Assembly: GCA_024734555.1 (NCBI GenBank)
Contig: JANPWX010000336.1
Coordinates: forward strand, 1,329,749-1,393,748
Reading direction: 5' to 3'
Length of the DNA stretch: 64,000 nucleotides
Source of the DNA: Trochalopteron elliotii
Lineage: Eukaryota; Chordata; Aves; Passeriformes; Leiothrichidae
A model generated the notes under the pieces. That model was given only the letters and a program-made list of their open reading frames with translations, had not been told where the DNA came from and did no database searches. A program made the position numbers and the translations under genes. This document shows, in pieces, positions 37,701 through 50,916 of this stretch. The stretch's first letter is position 1. Each line of letters begins with the position of its first letter.

Positions 37701-38113
37701 AACAATCTGCACTATGTGCACAGCTAACATTTTTTACTTCTTTCCCCTGAAGGGCATGTCAGAACAAGCATAGAGCTGAGACAAGAGGAGGGCAGCTCTC
37801 AGGGGTTGCTGAGGTTGGTGTTGATGGGCTGAACTGAGCAGTGGTGCTGTGTTTTGCCTGAATTCAGGCAAGGCCTGCTAGAAAATACATTATTCCTTGT
37901 GTGTGTATGGTGTGTATATATGCATATACATACCAGATCATTTAATCAGAGTTGTGAGTTGTTACAGCAGTGTCAGAGCACAGCAAACAGAGTTGCATCT
38001 CTCATTCTGAGGTCTTTCCCTCCAGGGCTCATTTATCACCCGTGTTGTGAAACATGATTCCATCTTTCCAATGTTTTTCTGTTAGGTCTACCTTCTCCTC
38101 AATTCTTTCTTGT

Positions 38114-38140
38114 AAAAAAAAAAAAAAAAAAGAAAAAAAA
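38114..38140. repeat. Poly-A tract, 18 A then G then 8 A
   Basis: Homopolymer run, no associated retroposon recognised next to it. Confidence 0.9.
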
Positions 38141-39830
38141 CTGTCACGGTTTTGTTTATTTGAAAAAATGCCCTTTTCACATTCCTTATCTTGCAGAGAC
38201 TCTCTGCTTGGGCATCTGTCAATGTGTTCTTTCTGCATTGATTGCACACGGATTTCTTTCTGGATTTGAAATGTACTTTGTCTTCTCTACCCCCATGTGT
38301 GTGTTGTAGCTGCCACTTCTGCATCACGGAGTCATTGCAGAAAGAATGTTTTACCACTCTTATTCTCACCCTTAGGGCTATGGTGCAGAAAACTCTTGCT
38401 CTCCAATGTTTCTTCCAGGCTTAGCCATCAGGACATGGGAAAATGTGAAAAACGTGGGATCCACACACTAAAATGGCTGAGGGAAACAGCAGCATTTGTT
38501 ATTCATAGGATTCTTTATGCTGAGCTTTTTCACTTCAAAGGGAATTGTAAACCAACCAACCAACCCCTTCATCACTTGATCGTTTATCATTTGATCATTT
38601 GAAGGAAACAGCAGAAAAGACCAGGCTTGCAAAACTGCATTAGGAGGCTTTTTAGAATCCCTGCCAACCAATCTGAGGTAAAAATATAATATATTTCACT
38701 ACTGATTTCTTTGCATGTCTGAAAAGGATTAAAAAAAAAAAAAAATTTGGAAATTGATTTGTGTTATATATGTAATGTATTTCTGCTTCACTATTTCAGT
38801 GGAAGCATGATCTAGAAGCCCTCAGGGAGGAGAAAAATGAAGATCAATAGGCAAAAGTTACTGAGCTGGAAGTGTGTTACCAGCAGTGGTAGCAACAGGC
38901 TGCACCTCTGGTTCATTCCTTTCTGGCCTCTCTTCTGTCCCTGCCTATTAACTGTGGTAGGTAGCTGAGCAAGCTGGGTGTTATCCACTCCCTTGCTGCT
39001 TTTGGGAGGTGTGGGACCAGTTCTGAGTTTAGCAGGCAAATTCTGCCATCTGGTGCTTGCTCATGCACCTGTGGGGTTGGTGCTTGGGTGGAATTTGGCC
39101 CTTTGAATTTCCTGCTGCTGCTTTACTTGTGCTCCTTTTCCCAGTGGTTGGACCTTCTTGGTACATTATTTTGCACTTACTGATTTGCTTTTGGACACTT
39201 CCTTGAGGAAGCTGATGAAGGCACCTCATGGCAGCCTCAACACGTGCAAAGATGGGGGGAACCTTGGGATGAGCCCTGCCAGGTCCTTATAGCTCATCCT
39301 TTGCTCCCAGTGAGTATTTGGGTTGCCTGTGAACTGCACCCCCCGGGCTCACAGTCTTGGAGTCTTGTTACAATGAAAACCTGCTGGCCCCACCTCATCC
39401 ATTCCCTCTCTGGTTCCTTTTTCTCTCTCTGTAGGAACAGAGTTTCTCTCTGCTGTGCCCACACAAATGCCACTGCTGGTGCCCCCTTCTCCCCTTGCCC
39501 TCAGCCAGTTTCCTGGCACTGCACTGGCATGGGAACTGCACTGCAGCTGCTCCTGATTGGCAGCAATGTTTGATCCAGGGTACCATTCCTGATGAATTCC
39601 ATTCAATACTGTTTTTTCCTGTACAATGGTAGGTAAGGATCCCTGAAGCCAACCAGCCTTTTAGTCTTTAGCACTGCTTCTGCAGCAGTATTCCTGCTCC
39701 TCCCTGTGTCTCCCTGGCCTCGTGTGTGCCACGTGGGGCTGTGGCATCTGAGTTAAGCCCAGGGAGCCAGTGGGGATGGCTCGTGTCTCCAGTGCCCCTG
39801 GGAGTGCTCAGTGTGCTCAGCTGCACTCAT

Positions 39831-39855
39831 TGGTTTGGTTTGGTTTGGTTTGGGA
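39831..39855 (+). repeat. (GGTTT)n simple repeat
   Basis: Five tandem GGTTT-type units. Confidence 0.85.
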
Positions 39856-42497
39856 AATGACACAAGGAGCAGGAAGCTCAGGCAAGCTGGAATCGCTGTC
39901 CTTGAACCCCAGGATGGCTTCAACATCTCTCAGGCAGAGAAGTAACTGCTTCATTAAACATCAAGGGGTGGAACAAAATGGCAAAAATTATCCTGACTTT
40001 CCTCTGTGGAGTGAAACCAGGTGCCTGAACTTGGAAAAGGTCTGGAATCCCAAATTCACCTGCACATTCCAAGGCTATGCCATGGCACATGGAAGGGGAA
40101 GGAAGGGATTCTGTGCCTGTGGACTCAGAGCCACCGAGCTTTAATGACCATTACAGATAAATGCTTCAAAGGGAAGAGTTTTACCAGTTGTCATCTTCCT
40201 AGAATGAATAAGTTTTGGAAGAATATTTGGCTAAATCATGCTGACTAAATCAATAGAAATTATTTCACCTTCCTTCCCTCAGAGAAGTGGTCATGCCATT
40301 GCTTTTCTTAGAAAACTGAATTTTTCCATTATTTTTCTGTATAGCTGACTGCGTGGCTCTTGTTTTTTGGTCTGGCTTACAATATATTTTGAGAAGAAAA
40401 ATATGTTTCTATTGCTTAGTGACCAGGGGATGATAACAGGTATAAAAAGAAAAGAAAGGCATGTCCAGCGTGTCCTTTGAGTCAAGTGTTGGCATAAAAT
40501 TTTCTAAGAGCTAAAAACCTTGGGAAAATTTTAGAAAGCATTTTATTTAGAGTTAAAAGCTGAATGGAATAGAAAGCTGTTTCAAAAATGTTGAGGGGAA
40601 TGGGTCAATAAACTTGCTTGAATCCTGTAGAATGAGCTATGTCACCACCATGTGACAGGAAGGTTTTGTGAGTTGATCATACTCTGATCCAGGGGAAAAA
40701 GTTGCATGGCTTCTCATGAGCTGGCTCCTCAATTTCCTTGAAATTCATTTTTTGATTTGCTGTAATGGGTACAGAAAGAGGAAGATGGTTCTTTTTGGAA
40801 ACAAAAGTAAGAAAATGACATTTAAAATTTTAATGTCCCTTAGGGAAGAGGTATCTGTGCTGTATTGTTCAGAGAGATGTGGCTCAGCGTGGTATCCAGT
40901 TCTCAGTGCTGTAATAATCTCTTGAGGTTCTTATGGCCTCTAAACAAGGTCACTACATAGTGTGGGGAAAAACTGGAAGGATGGTCTTCTCCTGCTGTCT
41001 CTGGCTATAAGTATTATGAAAAATACATTTATACAGTTGGTGTGCAGTGTGGATATGAACAAAGGGATTTAAATTTTTAAGTAGTGTGTCTCTGAGAAAT
41101 GCTAGGCAAATTCCCTACTACACCTGGGCTGGTGAGGCACTCCTGTGGGTGCTCCCTGAGCTGTGACTGCTGGAATTTCTGTACCTCCAGTGGTTTCCTG
41201 CCTTTTTTTTTTTTATTTTCCCTTGTGGTTAGCTAATTAATAATTTGTGTTAGTTACAGTGAGGGGATCTGTGGAGAAGTAAATTAATACTTGATTTATA
41301 TTAAAGAGTGACATGATTGATGTGCTAATTACGCAGATACTTGTTCTCAATATTCTACTTTATTATATAGAAATATGAAGGCCAGCTGCAATAGCAAGCT
41401 CTGCTAATATATAAACACACACAATAACAAGGGCAAGATGAATGATTTTCCAGGTTCATAAAATGTCTCTTTTTTTTTTTCACTGTCTGCAACTTGGACA
41501 ATACCTGGAATATCTTCTGGGTGGATAGGAGGGAGCTGGGAATGGGGGCTCTTGAGTGGTGGGGTTGATTTGATATCAGTGGCATGAGTACACAAGGCAG
41601 GAGTTAAGTTGAAGGATTAATTAATCCTACTGACACCAAAATAAATTGGTGTAGTTCCATGTCCAGCTCTGCTTTGTGACCCTAATTCTGTGTATGAAGT
41701 TATGTATGTAACTTAAGGTTTTGACTTCTTTACAGTCAGAACTTAAAGCACAATTCAGGATGATATTTTAAAGCAGCATAGTGATGCTCCATTTCTAAAT
41801 CCCCCTCAATTATTCATGTTCTTCCATATTTGCTCTTACTTGGAACTACTAGCATTTGTAGAAAGAGCCCAAATACCTTTATTCTGCTTGTTATATGTGC
41901 AGGATTAAGTATTAAATAGAGCATTATAAAGTTCTGCTGTTTTATACGTATGTACAAACATAATATCTACTTTATTTATGATTTTTAAGAGAGATTTTAG
42001 GTGTGGTTTAACAGACTGACGTATTTTGGTACAACTGTCTTCTGCATTTTCTTACTTGTAAAGCCTTAACAGCCAAAGTGCATTTATTTGTACAGGTTTG
42101 CAGGGGTAAAATAAACCAGACCAGACATATTTTAGAAGCTTTAAAAACAGTTTAAAGTAGATGTTTCTATAAATCCCTATTTTATTACTGGAAGTGCAGC
42201 TATTTCATGGAATAGCACACAGGGTATTGTTTCCTTTTTCCCTGCTGGAAGACACACATAGCTGATCAGTGGCATTTACAGAGGGAGACTCAAGCACATT
42301 AAGCAACTGTTTGCACAGTGCTATATGCTGAAATACTAAGTCAGTCCAAATTCCCATGAACTTTAATGGTATTTTTTTTTCTTCTAAGCAATTCTCTGTA
42401 CAAGCCTCATTAAATGAAGAAAGGATTTCCATTGATTACCTTAACTTTTAACACCTGGCTGGGAGGATTCAAGCGTGAACACTGCAAAATTCTATCC

Positions 42498-42498
42498 N
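42498..42498. other. Ambiguous base (N)
   Basis: Single unresolved base in CTATCCNGAACC, in non-coding sequence. Confidence 0.99.
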
Positions 42499-43286
42499 GA
42501 ACCATAGATTTTTTTTTTATTAGAAAATGGAATGTATTAAAATTTGAGTTAATGTGATGTGAAGTATTCTGCCAAATTTGATGGTAATAAAAGTAGTTCA
42601 TTTAATGGTGATTTAAATTCCTCTGTTTCTGCATCTGTAACATTAGAGTGGAATCTTGTCTGTTTTTCTCTTTAAGCAATCTACTTAAAAGTACTTACAT
42701 AGTAAGCATTATTTACTGCTTTTAGGATTACCCTAAACTAATCTAAGTTGTGCCTCATTAGTTTTCCTACTCCATGGAATAAAAAAATTACCAGCATTGG
42801 TCTTTAAAGTGCATTTTGCACTCCTGCAATTACCATATTGATGATTGTTTTTCCTATGACAAATAGACTATGGAGTTCTGTTGCACTCTTGACTTCCTAG
42901 ATGTTCTTAAATTTGCAGCAGTAGTGAGCTCCTTTAGGCAGGATGGGGGATTTGGTCTGCAGTGTATATTGGCCAAATGTAAATGGTGTTATACAGATGT
43001 TAAAATGAGAATGTGTCAGAGAGCCACGTGCAACTACACTTGATCAGCTATTTTGGTAAAGCTGATTAAGGATTGGCTTTCAGGTTGCTGAGTTTTAGTT
43101 AGTACAAAGAGGTTGTTTTTAGTGGTCCAAAATATTCCGATATTTTGAGTTTAGAGGAACCTGAGCTTGTTCTTAAAGAGAAAAAACCCCAACAAACAAC
43201 TTGTACGGTCTTTCTGGTGATATTATGCAGATGTCACACAGAGGTCCTTCTGGAAAATTCACAGGTCATCTCCTGTACAGGTAAAC

Positions 43287-43721
43287 TGATGCTTTGAGAG
43301 GCTGCCTAGAACAGAGGCTAGACAGTTTAAAGGAATAAAGTAGGGATTTATTAAAAAGTCTTCAAAGGATACACCATAGGCAGTACAAGAGGCTGGCCAT
43401 GGCTACACCCAAGATGGACACCTGGTCCCAAGTTTTAACACTTTTATAAGTTTTGGTGCATTTACATGTTGGAGTTGATTGTCCAATTACAGCTTCAGGT
43501 AATGAAGTCCCATCCTCCCAGTTTACTCTCCTCAATTTGGTGTTGTTTTCACTTTTTGGGCCTGAAGCTGCAATGGTGTCCTTGGTTCTCAGGCTGGAAA
43601 AGGATTGTTTTGTTTAACTAAACTGCGATGAGAACTTGGCAACACTTTATATGAAGTTTAGAGTTATATACCAATGTGGTGCAGAGCCTGAAAAATATGA
43701 AAGCTAAAACTTAAGGCATCA
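43287..43721 (-). mobile_element. Endogenous retrovirus LTR, copy A of a two-copy family
   Basis: Aligns along its whole length with 50917-51335, and homology stops at both edges, which fixes the ends. The termini are TGATGC (43287) and GCATCA (to 43721), a perfect 6-base inverted repeat. On the minus strand a TATA box CTTATAAAAG (43441-43450) is followed about 95 bases later by AATAAA (43347-43352), as in U3-R-U5. Shared blocks with copy B include TTTTGGTGCATTTACAT, AATTACAGCT and ATGAAGTCCCATCCT. The flanks show no target-site duplication by eye. Confidence 0.75.
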
Positions 43722-43990
43722 AATCAATGAGCATCCCCACATTTCATCCAGAGATTTCATTTCTGCAGCAGCTGTTGGCAACCTTTCATCCCCAGCATAC
43801 CAGATCCTGGTCACTAAACAGCCACTGCCTTGGTAGAGATGTGCAGCAATGCAGATGAGCTTACCCTCAAAAGGAAACTCTGGTTTGATGTGTGCTTCAT
43901 CAGAACCAAATCTTGCAGGTCTGTGGGGCTTTGCTTGACTGGTGCAAGCTGCAGTGACCCAGTCCATCCACCACTTTCTCTAAGGCATCA
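43722..43990 (-). other. Unidentified open stretch next to LTR copy A
   Basis: On the minus strand an 82-codon frame (ATG at 43967, stop ending 43719) runs into the LTR edge. It includes the segments PARFGSDEAHIKPEFPFEG and CIAAHLYQGSGCLVTRIW and has a protein-like composition. I cannot assign it to a family. It could be a remnant of ERV internal sequence, a retrocopy fragment or chance; an in-frame stop lies five codons upstream of the ATG. Confidence 0.3.
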
Positions 43991-44752
43991 TTAGCTTTTT
44001 ACAGAATAGATGGCATGATAACAACATTTCCTGTGAGTCTGGTCCCTCTCATGTCAAAAATAAGCGAGCACCCCTCTCCTCATTTATAGTTCTCTGGCAT
44101 CTTAAATGAAACACTAATGTTTAAATGTGTAAAAAATTTACTTTAGACATGTTAATCTCTGGTTTTGGTGGTGTTTGGTCAGATCCTTTACTTTCTGTGG
44201 ACTAGTATTTGTCTCCAGGCCAAAATTGAAGGATATGGGCTTTTTCTCTTTCATAAACAGGCATGTGATGCACACGCAGTGGGACACAAAGTGGTTGTGG
44301 CAAAATGAACCTGAGGGTTTTTCAGCTTTGTTGAATCTCACACAGGATATGAGGAAACCATGTATCTGTTTATAAATGGACTCTACATTTCTTTCCATGG
44401 GAGTGTTGATTTGAAGTCTCACAGCAATTTTGTCCCTCCTGTTCCTGCTCTGGAAGCAGGACTGTATTTGGCTCTAAAAGTATGTATTTGTTGAGACTAA
44501 TCTTTATCCCTTGCTATAGCCCAGTGTGAAGTGAACAAAGACTCATTTGGAAGTGGAAGAAATGGCAGCCCTTGAGGTTAATGTTGCTGTAGCTTCTCAG
44601 CTGTGTGCATGGTTCTGTGGTTTTCATAAACATCCTCTTTGCAGGAGTTCAGATGTTCAGCACAGACAACCTCACCAAACAAAATGGTCATGAGGAGGGT
44701 TGGAAAGTCTTGGTACAGTGTGGTAGTGTGTTCCAGGAGGTTTATGAAGCTC

Positions 44753-44935
44753 TTCCAGGGGAGGATTAGGCTGGATGTTGGGAAGGAGTGGGTGGTCAGG
44801 CACTGTGGATGGGTTCCCCAGGGAATGATCACAGCCCCAGGAGCATCTAGACAGCACTGTCAGGCACAGGGTGGGATTGTTGGGGTGTCCTCCATGATCC
44901 TGGTGGGTCCCAGCTCTGGATGCTCTCTGATTCTT
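44753..44935 (+). mobile_element. CR1 LINE, 3' ~180 bases
   Basis: Contains CCAGGGGAGGATTAGGCTGG, then GGCACAGGGTGGGATTGTTG and ATGATCCTGGTGGGTCCCAG, ending in a degenerate GATTCTT. This 3' end resembles the tail of the SINE at 31460. Confidence 0.78.
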
Positions 44936-46480
44936 GGCTGACAGCAGCCAGCAGCTTAATAGGCTAAATCCATGGCACAGCAGACCATTTAGGTTGTTGG
45001 GACCATCCTAAGATTTAGAACCCCTTTGGAACATGAATCTGGGGTCTGTAAATGGCAGGAGGTGGTGCCAATGGCAGCAGATGGTGAAAATGCTAACAAA
45101 GGTGAAAAACTGAAATCTGGAATCCCATCATTTTCATTTGGATATGACTCAGGAAAAGGTGTTTTATTCCAAATATGCTTTGAATTGAAAATTTGTAGCT
45201 TGCATGACTTTGAGTCTTCAGGGATTTGTTTTGTAGATATCAGTAAGTCATGAAAAACATTACATTTTAAACAGAATGACAACACCCTTCAGGTAACTCC
45301 TTTCAGATAACTCCTGCAACTTGGCTCTAAGGCTCCCACAGGTGTCAGAGAAACTCATGAGAACCAGCTATCATATTTATATGCAAGTGTTTTTATTATT
45401 CCAGACTCTTCTGTCAGTGTTCTTTAATGCATCTTTATAAAGGCTAGAACTACTTTACTTAAGCATTTCCAGGGGCTGATATGTTATCATTTTTTTGCTC
45501 TAGGAAGAGGTAAGGGAATATGCAGCAGCTGGGAGAGTCACCCAGGAAGATTGCTCTATGTGTGGTCATTGTTCATTACAAGGAATATTTTCAGGGCTTT
45601 CTCAAAATGTAAATCTCTAAGTAACAACACTTGGAACACGTCTTCAGGGGGAAGACGTGGGATATTCATTTTGGGGATATTCCCCAAAATGAGTGTCTTA
45701 TTTCTTCTATTCCAACTTCTTTTTCTCTGTACGTGCTGGAAGCTGAAGGAAATTCTGGGACCTATTTCTAGTTTTCATAAAGTTATGTGGATCTGGGCCT
45801 CTCTAAGGTTGTTTTCCAGTTTTGAAGAGCTTTGCTTTCTACTTTCTTCCCTGTAATGCCTATGGGCAGCAAATGGGGAGGAGAGATGGGAAGATAATTT
45901 GCCAAATATGCCAAATACTGTGTAGCAAACATTCTAGAAATTCCATAGTCTCCAAGGGCTTGGCTTTGCCCATGAGGGTAATAATTTTCTGTGAGTGATT
46001 ATACATAATTCCACAGCAGAGCCAGGAACTGCAAACAAAAAAAAAATGACTTGATTCTCCTAAAACAGCATTGGTTTGTTCAAGTCTCACCAAATATAAA
46101 GAAATCCTTAAGCTCTTACTGCCTGTGAAGATTAATCCATAGGAAGTCTAAGGAATGACATGGTAGAATATGGAAGAGTCCAGCTATAATTCTCTAAGTC
46201 AGTGTTTTCTAGGGATTTTTTCTCTCATGTAGTAACTAGAGTTTAAAATGCAGCTGGCCTGATTTTAAAGTAAAATTCTACAAAATTAAACCAGGGTAAT
46301 TAACTATCACAACAATTTAGCAGAGGAAATGGTGGCTTTCCCTGTATTTAGGGTTTTAAAATGTATTATGTTCCTTTCTAAAGGGTGAGTTTAGTACAAA
46401 CCAATGTAGTGGCTTGGGCCAGGAACCTCTTGGTTGAACTCCCCAGGCTGCATTTCAGTTTGGGAATTTGCTTAGGAAAT

Positions 46481-46690
46481 CAGTTCTGTTCAGTGTTTTC
46501 ATTAGCAGTGAGGAGGATGGAATACAGAGTAGCTTGTAAAGTATGCAGATGACACCAAGCTGTGAAGATCTGAAAATGCTGTTCTGTATCAGATCAGAAT
46601 TCAAAATAAACTTGGCAAATTGTAGAGATGGTCTGAAATCAGCAAGATGAACTCCAATTAAGTGAAGTGCCACGTGATATATTTAGGAAA
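46481..46690 (+). mobile_element. Old CR1 LINE, internal reverse-transcriptase fragment
   Basis: The piece TGTTTTCATTAGCAGTGAGG followed by GTATGCAGATGACACCAAGC matches CR1 ORF2 near the catalytic site. In frame from 46542 it reads YADDTKL, the LINE reverse-transcriptase motif, then hits a stop at once. Later blocks are strongly diverged. A non-functional fossil. Confidence 0.65.
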
Positions 46691-49600
46691 AAGAAAAAAA
46701 GAATTTACATACACAAATTCAAGACAGGCAATACCTGTTAAGAGTTAAAACACGTTGTAAATGAAGGAAATTTAATTCTGGAATGTGTGAAGAGGGATGC
46801 TGTCTGTAATGTTGGGTAATGACTCCAAATTAGGGCTGGTGAGGTCTGAGTTAATATGCCGTATCCATGTTTGGTTTTGATTTCTAAAAAGCCTCTGGTA
46901 AACTGCATTGCTCAGAGATTTGAGATTGCCTAAGTTAAGGCAATGTTGGTAACAACCATCTGATATGTAAAGATTTTAAAATAAAATTTTCTCCATGTTC
47001 CTGAGTGAAGAATTATGAGAAATTTTTGCTATTTGCGCTCACAGTAATGAGGGTTGTGTTTTACAAAACACTTTTTGAAGCCTGAACCCTAGAAAAAGCC
47101 ACCTAGAGCTGTTGTAGAACCTACTTTTCAAGGAGAAGCTGTACAAATCTGTGCTGAGTGTCGCTTCCTCAGCCCAAGGTGGACAAAGCAATGTCTTTCA
47201 GCACACGTGTCTGTAACTCTGTGCAGGAGATGACAGTAGAATAAATAGCATGAAAAGTTTTTCTCCTGGAAAAGTGGAATGGCTGTTTTTATTGGGAAAA
47301 GCTGCCCACCCCATGGGGCAGACTCAGCACAGCCTTGTGGGGCTTCAGCTACTTGGGATCATGGACTAGAGAATTTCTGAACCTAAAATCCATTTCTTTC
47401 TCATACACACACACACCTGGTTATGGAGATCACCAGAGGAAGAACGTGATTAATAGCTGCTGACTTTGCCTCTTAGTCCTGTGAAGAAACTATTTATTTA
47501 TGTAACTTTCTTCCCACAAGAGTTTCCATTAATTCTGTTGATGGAAGCATTTTTCAGCATTACAATAGTGAAATAAAGCACAGAGCATTAAACCCTTCCC
47601 TGCCTCCAAAAGTGAGAAAGAAACACTGGCAGGAAACTGACTGTGAAAAGGTAAAGCTTTGCTTTCTTATTAATTTAGAAATCTGAGTTAGTTTGATGCT
47701 CTAATTGCAGATTATATTTTTAAATATTTTCCTTTATAAATCTTGATAATTTAACAGAATTTACCAACTGGCAAGTTTCAAGTACTTTTTCTTCCAAACT
47801 CTGTCATACCACAACACCACTCTTAATCATCTGTGAAAAAGCTGCCATGCAACAGAAGACTGGGAATTGCTAACAGTAATGATGGAAACTAATTCAAACC
47901 AGGCCACAGGTAGAAGCTTCTGTGAAAGCAATCTGCATCTTTTCAAGCTGGTCAAGCTTTTAGGAAAGAAGTCTCTTTAATTCCAAAGGAAGCCCAGCCG
48001 TTACCTCTCTACCCAACAAGGACCTAATGCACAGGACAAAAAAAGGAGGCAGCAGAGAAGTATTGAATAGGGAAAGTTTTAGCCAAGTTTGCCAACATTG
48101 CTTTTCCCTTTGCTTCTCTGCCCATGAAGTGGTTCACAAGCAGAGATGTGGTGTGAAAGCCCACAGGGGCACTTCCTTTGCCAAGCTTTGCCCATGGTCT
48201 GACCTTGGTTTTCTGTCTCTCTCCCCTGCTGCTCTGGAGAATTGTCCCAAGAGCTGTGATCCCATCTGGAGCTGGCTTCCAGAGGCTGCAGATCCGAGCT
48301 GATCTCGTTACAGTGCTATTTTGGAGGATGTGATTTCATGCTCCTAGGGGGGCTGCCTTTCACTAAAAGAAGTGATCCAGCATTTTTCATAAAGGGATTG
48401 TCAAAGGTGAGTGACAGGCAGGGTGAATCATGGCATAAATCATTTCAGGCACAGAAGTGCAGCTTTCACTCCAGAGGAAAGCTATTAGGAAAGGATGTCA
48501 ATGTTTTAACTTTTTAATTGAATCTACTTGTTTGTTGCTACTCTCATTCTTTTTGCTTTTGGCTTAATTATTTCTCCCTAAAGTATGCTGCTTACCTAAT
48601 AAGTTGACTAAGCTTGAGAAATTGATTCAGATACATATTAAATAAGGGCTTGTGAGCTACAGTCACAGCGAGCAACTCCTGAGTTTGTTGGTTTTTTTAA
48701 TAGCACCCTCAGTCTTACCAAAAATACCCCAACTATTCGATCTCTCTTATGCTGTTCACAGCTTTGCCAGCATCTAAACTTTATGACAATTTAAATAAAT
48801 TTAAAACTCAAGCCAAACCCTGCCCCTAGATTTTGCACTGAAAATAAACAGTGGCTCTCTGTGTGGAGGAAAGTGGTTTGTTCCTTGCCTGCTGCTCTGG
48901 TTTAAGATAGGTTAGAAGGGAGCTGTTTCTGTAATGTGTAACAGCTGATCCTGTAGACTAAGTGATTTTTTTTTTCCTGTGACCAGCAGTAATTATCAAC
49001 AACCTTGTAAGCACAATCAAAGGAATGAATAAGTAAAGATTCTCTAAGAAGTAATTTAGATTCATGCCTGTTGTTATTTACAGACATTCTAGATAAAAAG
49101 CTTAATGTTCAGGTGCAGAGGTTTACAGTACATGAGACTGTAATGATATAAACACTTTGCATGTTATTACATAGGTTCTAGAAAAATCCTCTTGCCCTGA
49201 TGTGATTAAGGACTCAATCTTAAACAGGATTATGGATGTTTTTAAGTTAATATGCTGTGAAATTGGCAGTGCTCCTGGTACTGCATAATTCAGGAGTATG
49301 CCTGTGTCTTTAAAGGATGAGACCTCTGAAAACACATGCAGATCAACAGCACAGTTTTGACTTTTTCTCAGATTTGATCCAGGGCCAAGCTTTGTTGTTA
49401 AGAAGAAGATGATTTTATATTGGCACAGCCACGTGCACAGTCAGATCTAATGCAGTAAAACCTGAGTAGGTTACAACACTCAGCTAATGCAAATTGATGC
49501 ATTTTGATAATTGCACACAGAGTGGATAAACAGAAAGTGATCAGAGAACACCACAAAATGGATGTTCTGAATTTATCACAACTGTGTCTCTGTCAGATAC

Positions 49601-50916
49601 TTACAGTGATGTGTTTAATGCAATTATTTTTGGAGGCACTTTATATTGTGGGGATAGTTCACTTCCTGAAGTTTTTTCTTTTTGAGAGGAGAACTGGGTT
49701 TGCCAAGTTAGAAAGTGTGTGAATTTATTCCACTTCACAGGAATAAATATATTTGCTGCTGCTCTACAATTGAGAGTGAAGATTCTGTGTGCATGGGGGC
49801 TAGAATAAGTACATAAACTCGACTGTGAATTAGGAAGTTGCTCAGCCTCTAGAGATACAAGTTCAAATCTCTGGAAGACTGTTTTCTCATTATTTTCTGG
49901 GGCGTTCCAAGGTCTGCTGGGCAGTCTAGAAGGTTAATTCAGGTGTGTTGAGATTCTAGCAAGTTTTCTCCCTGCCAAATCCTGAGTCACAGGGGCTTGG
50001 GAAGCAGCCAGGAATTTTACCAGACAGGATAGGGGGATTTTTGAAGCATTTTTAAAGCATTGCTGTGACTGTGATGTATCGCTGACTTCCAGATGGGCAT
50101 TTCCATAAATGAAACAAAAGATAGGAGCTTTGTGCTCTGAGATTTTCCCCTTTTTACATTTTTCTACCATTTGGGTTTGTTTCTTTTTTTTTTTCCTTTT
50201 TTTTTTTGTCATCTGTTTTAGCTCTTATTTTCTCTATTGAAGCCATTTTCCCCCTCTTCCTTTTTGTCAAGAAAAGATAAATTTTAAGACCTTGAACAGG
50301 AATGCAAGCTATTCAGTTATGCTATGGTTGCATAATAAAACCCTGAATTACATGTCAGGGTTATAATTATTACTGAAGAATGCTGTCGGGTGAGATCAGG
50401 TAACTCAAGCCAAGATAAAAAAAAAGGTGGTAGAAATGACTGTATTAGAGAGATGATGTTCAAAGAAGGCATGTTAGGATAAGTTGCAACAGGCAAAACA
50501 ATTGATGAGGCTGTTGTGATGTGTTTACTTTTAATTTCTAGGCAGGTTAATCTTAGCTGAGAGCATTTTTCTGGCAGTTTGTCCCTGTTCTTTGGCCTGT
50601 TTGCCTCAAGGCCTCTCCACGTGGCTGAGGGACTTCCTGGCTCTGTGGGGTTCACCTTGGTTTTCCTCATCCCCATCCACCACCATGTAGATAAGGAGGG
50701 AAATAAGGGATGTGCTGCAGCAAAAGGGTGATCTCAGTGTTTTCTGTCATCCCCTTGCCCCTCTGGAAGCAAGGGAATTTCCACACTGCTGCTGCCAGCC
50801 CTCAGTCCGTGTGAGGTGAAAATGGACCTTCCCCTGAGCTGCTCTGTGCTGTGTGGGCCCTGATCATTTGCCTGTGATAAATGTGTAGCCTGAGCCTATT
50901 TGCAGTGAGATCCCAC
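46691..50916. other. Unique intronic sequence
   Basis: Contains a short CA repeat near 47404 and T-rich tracts near 50180-50208. No retroviral gene remnant is visible, although this lies between the two related LTRs. Confidence 0.5.

Larger units (their letters stand above)
31571..43286. other. Long transposon-poor intronic stretch
   Basis: About 11.7 kb in which I recognise only simple repeats (34695, 38114, 39831), although the rest of the window carries a CR1 or LTR every few kilobases. GC-richer patches lie near 33130-33500, 37140-37480 and 39030-39800. No exon recognised. Confidence 0.5.
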
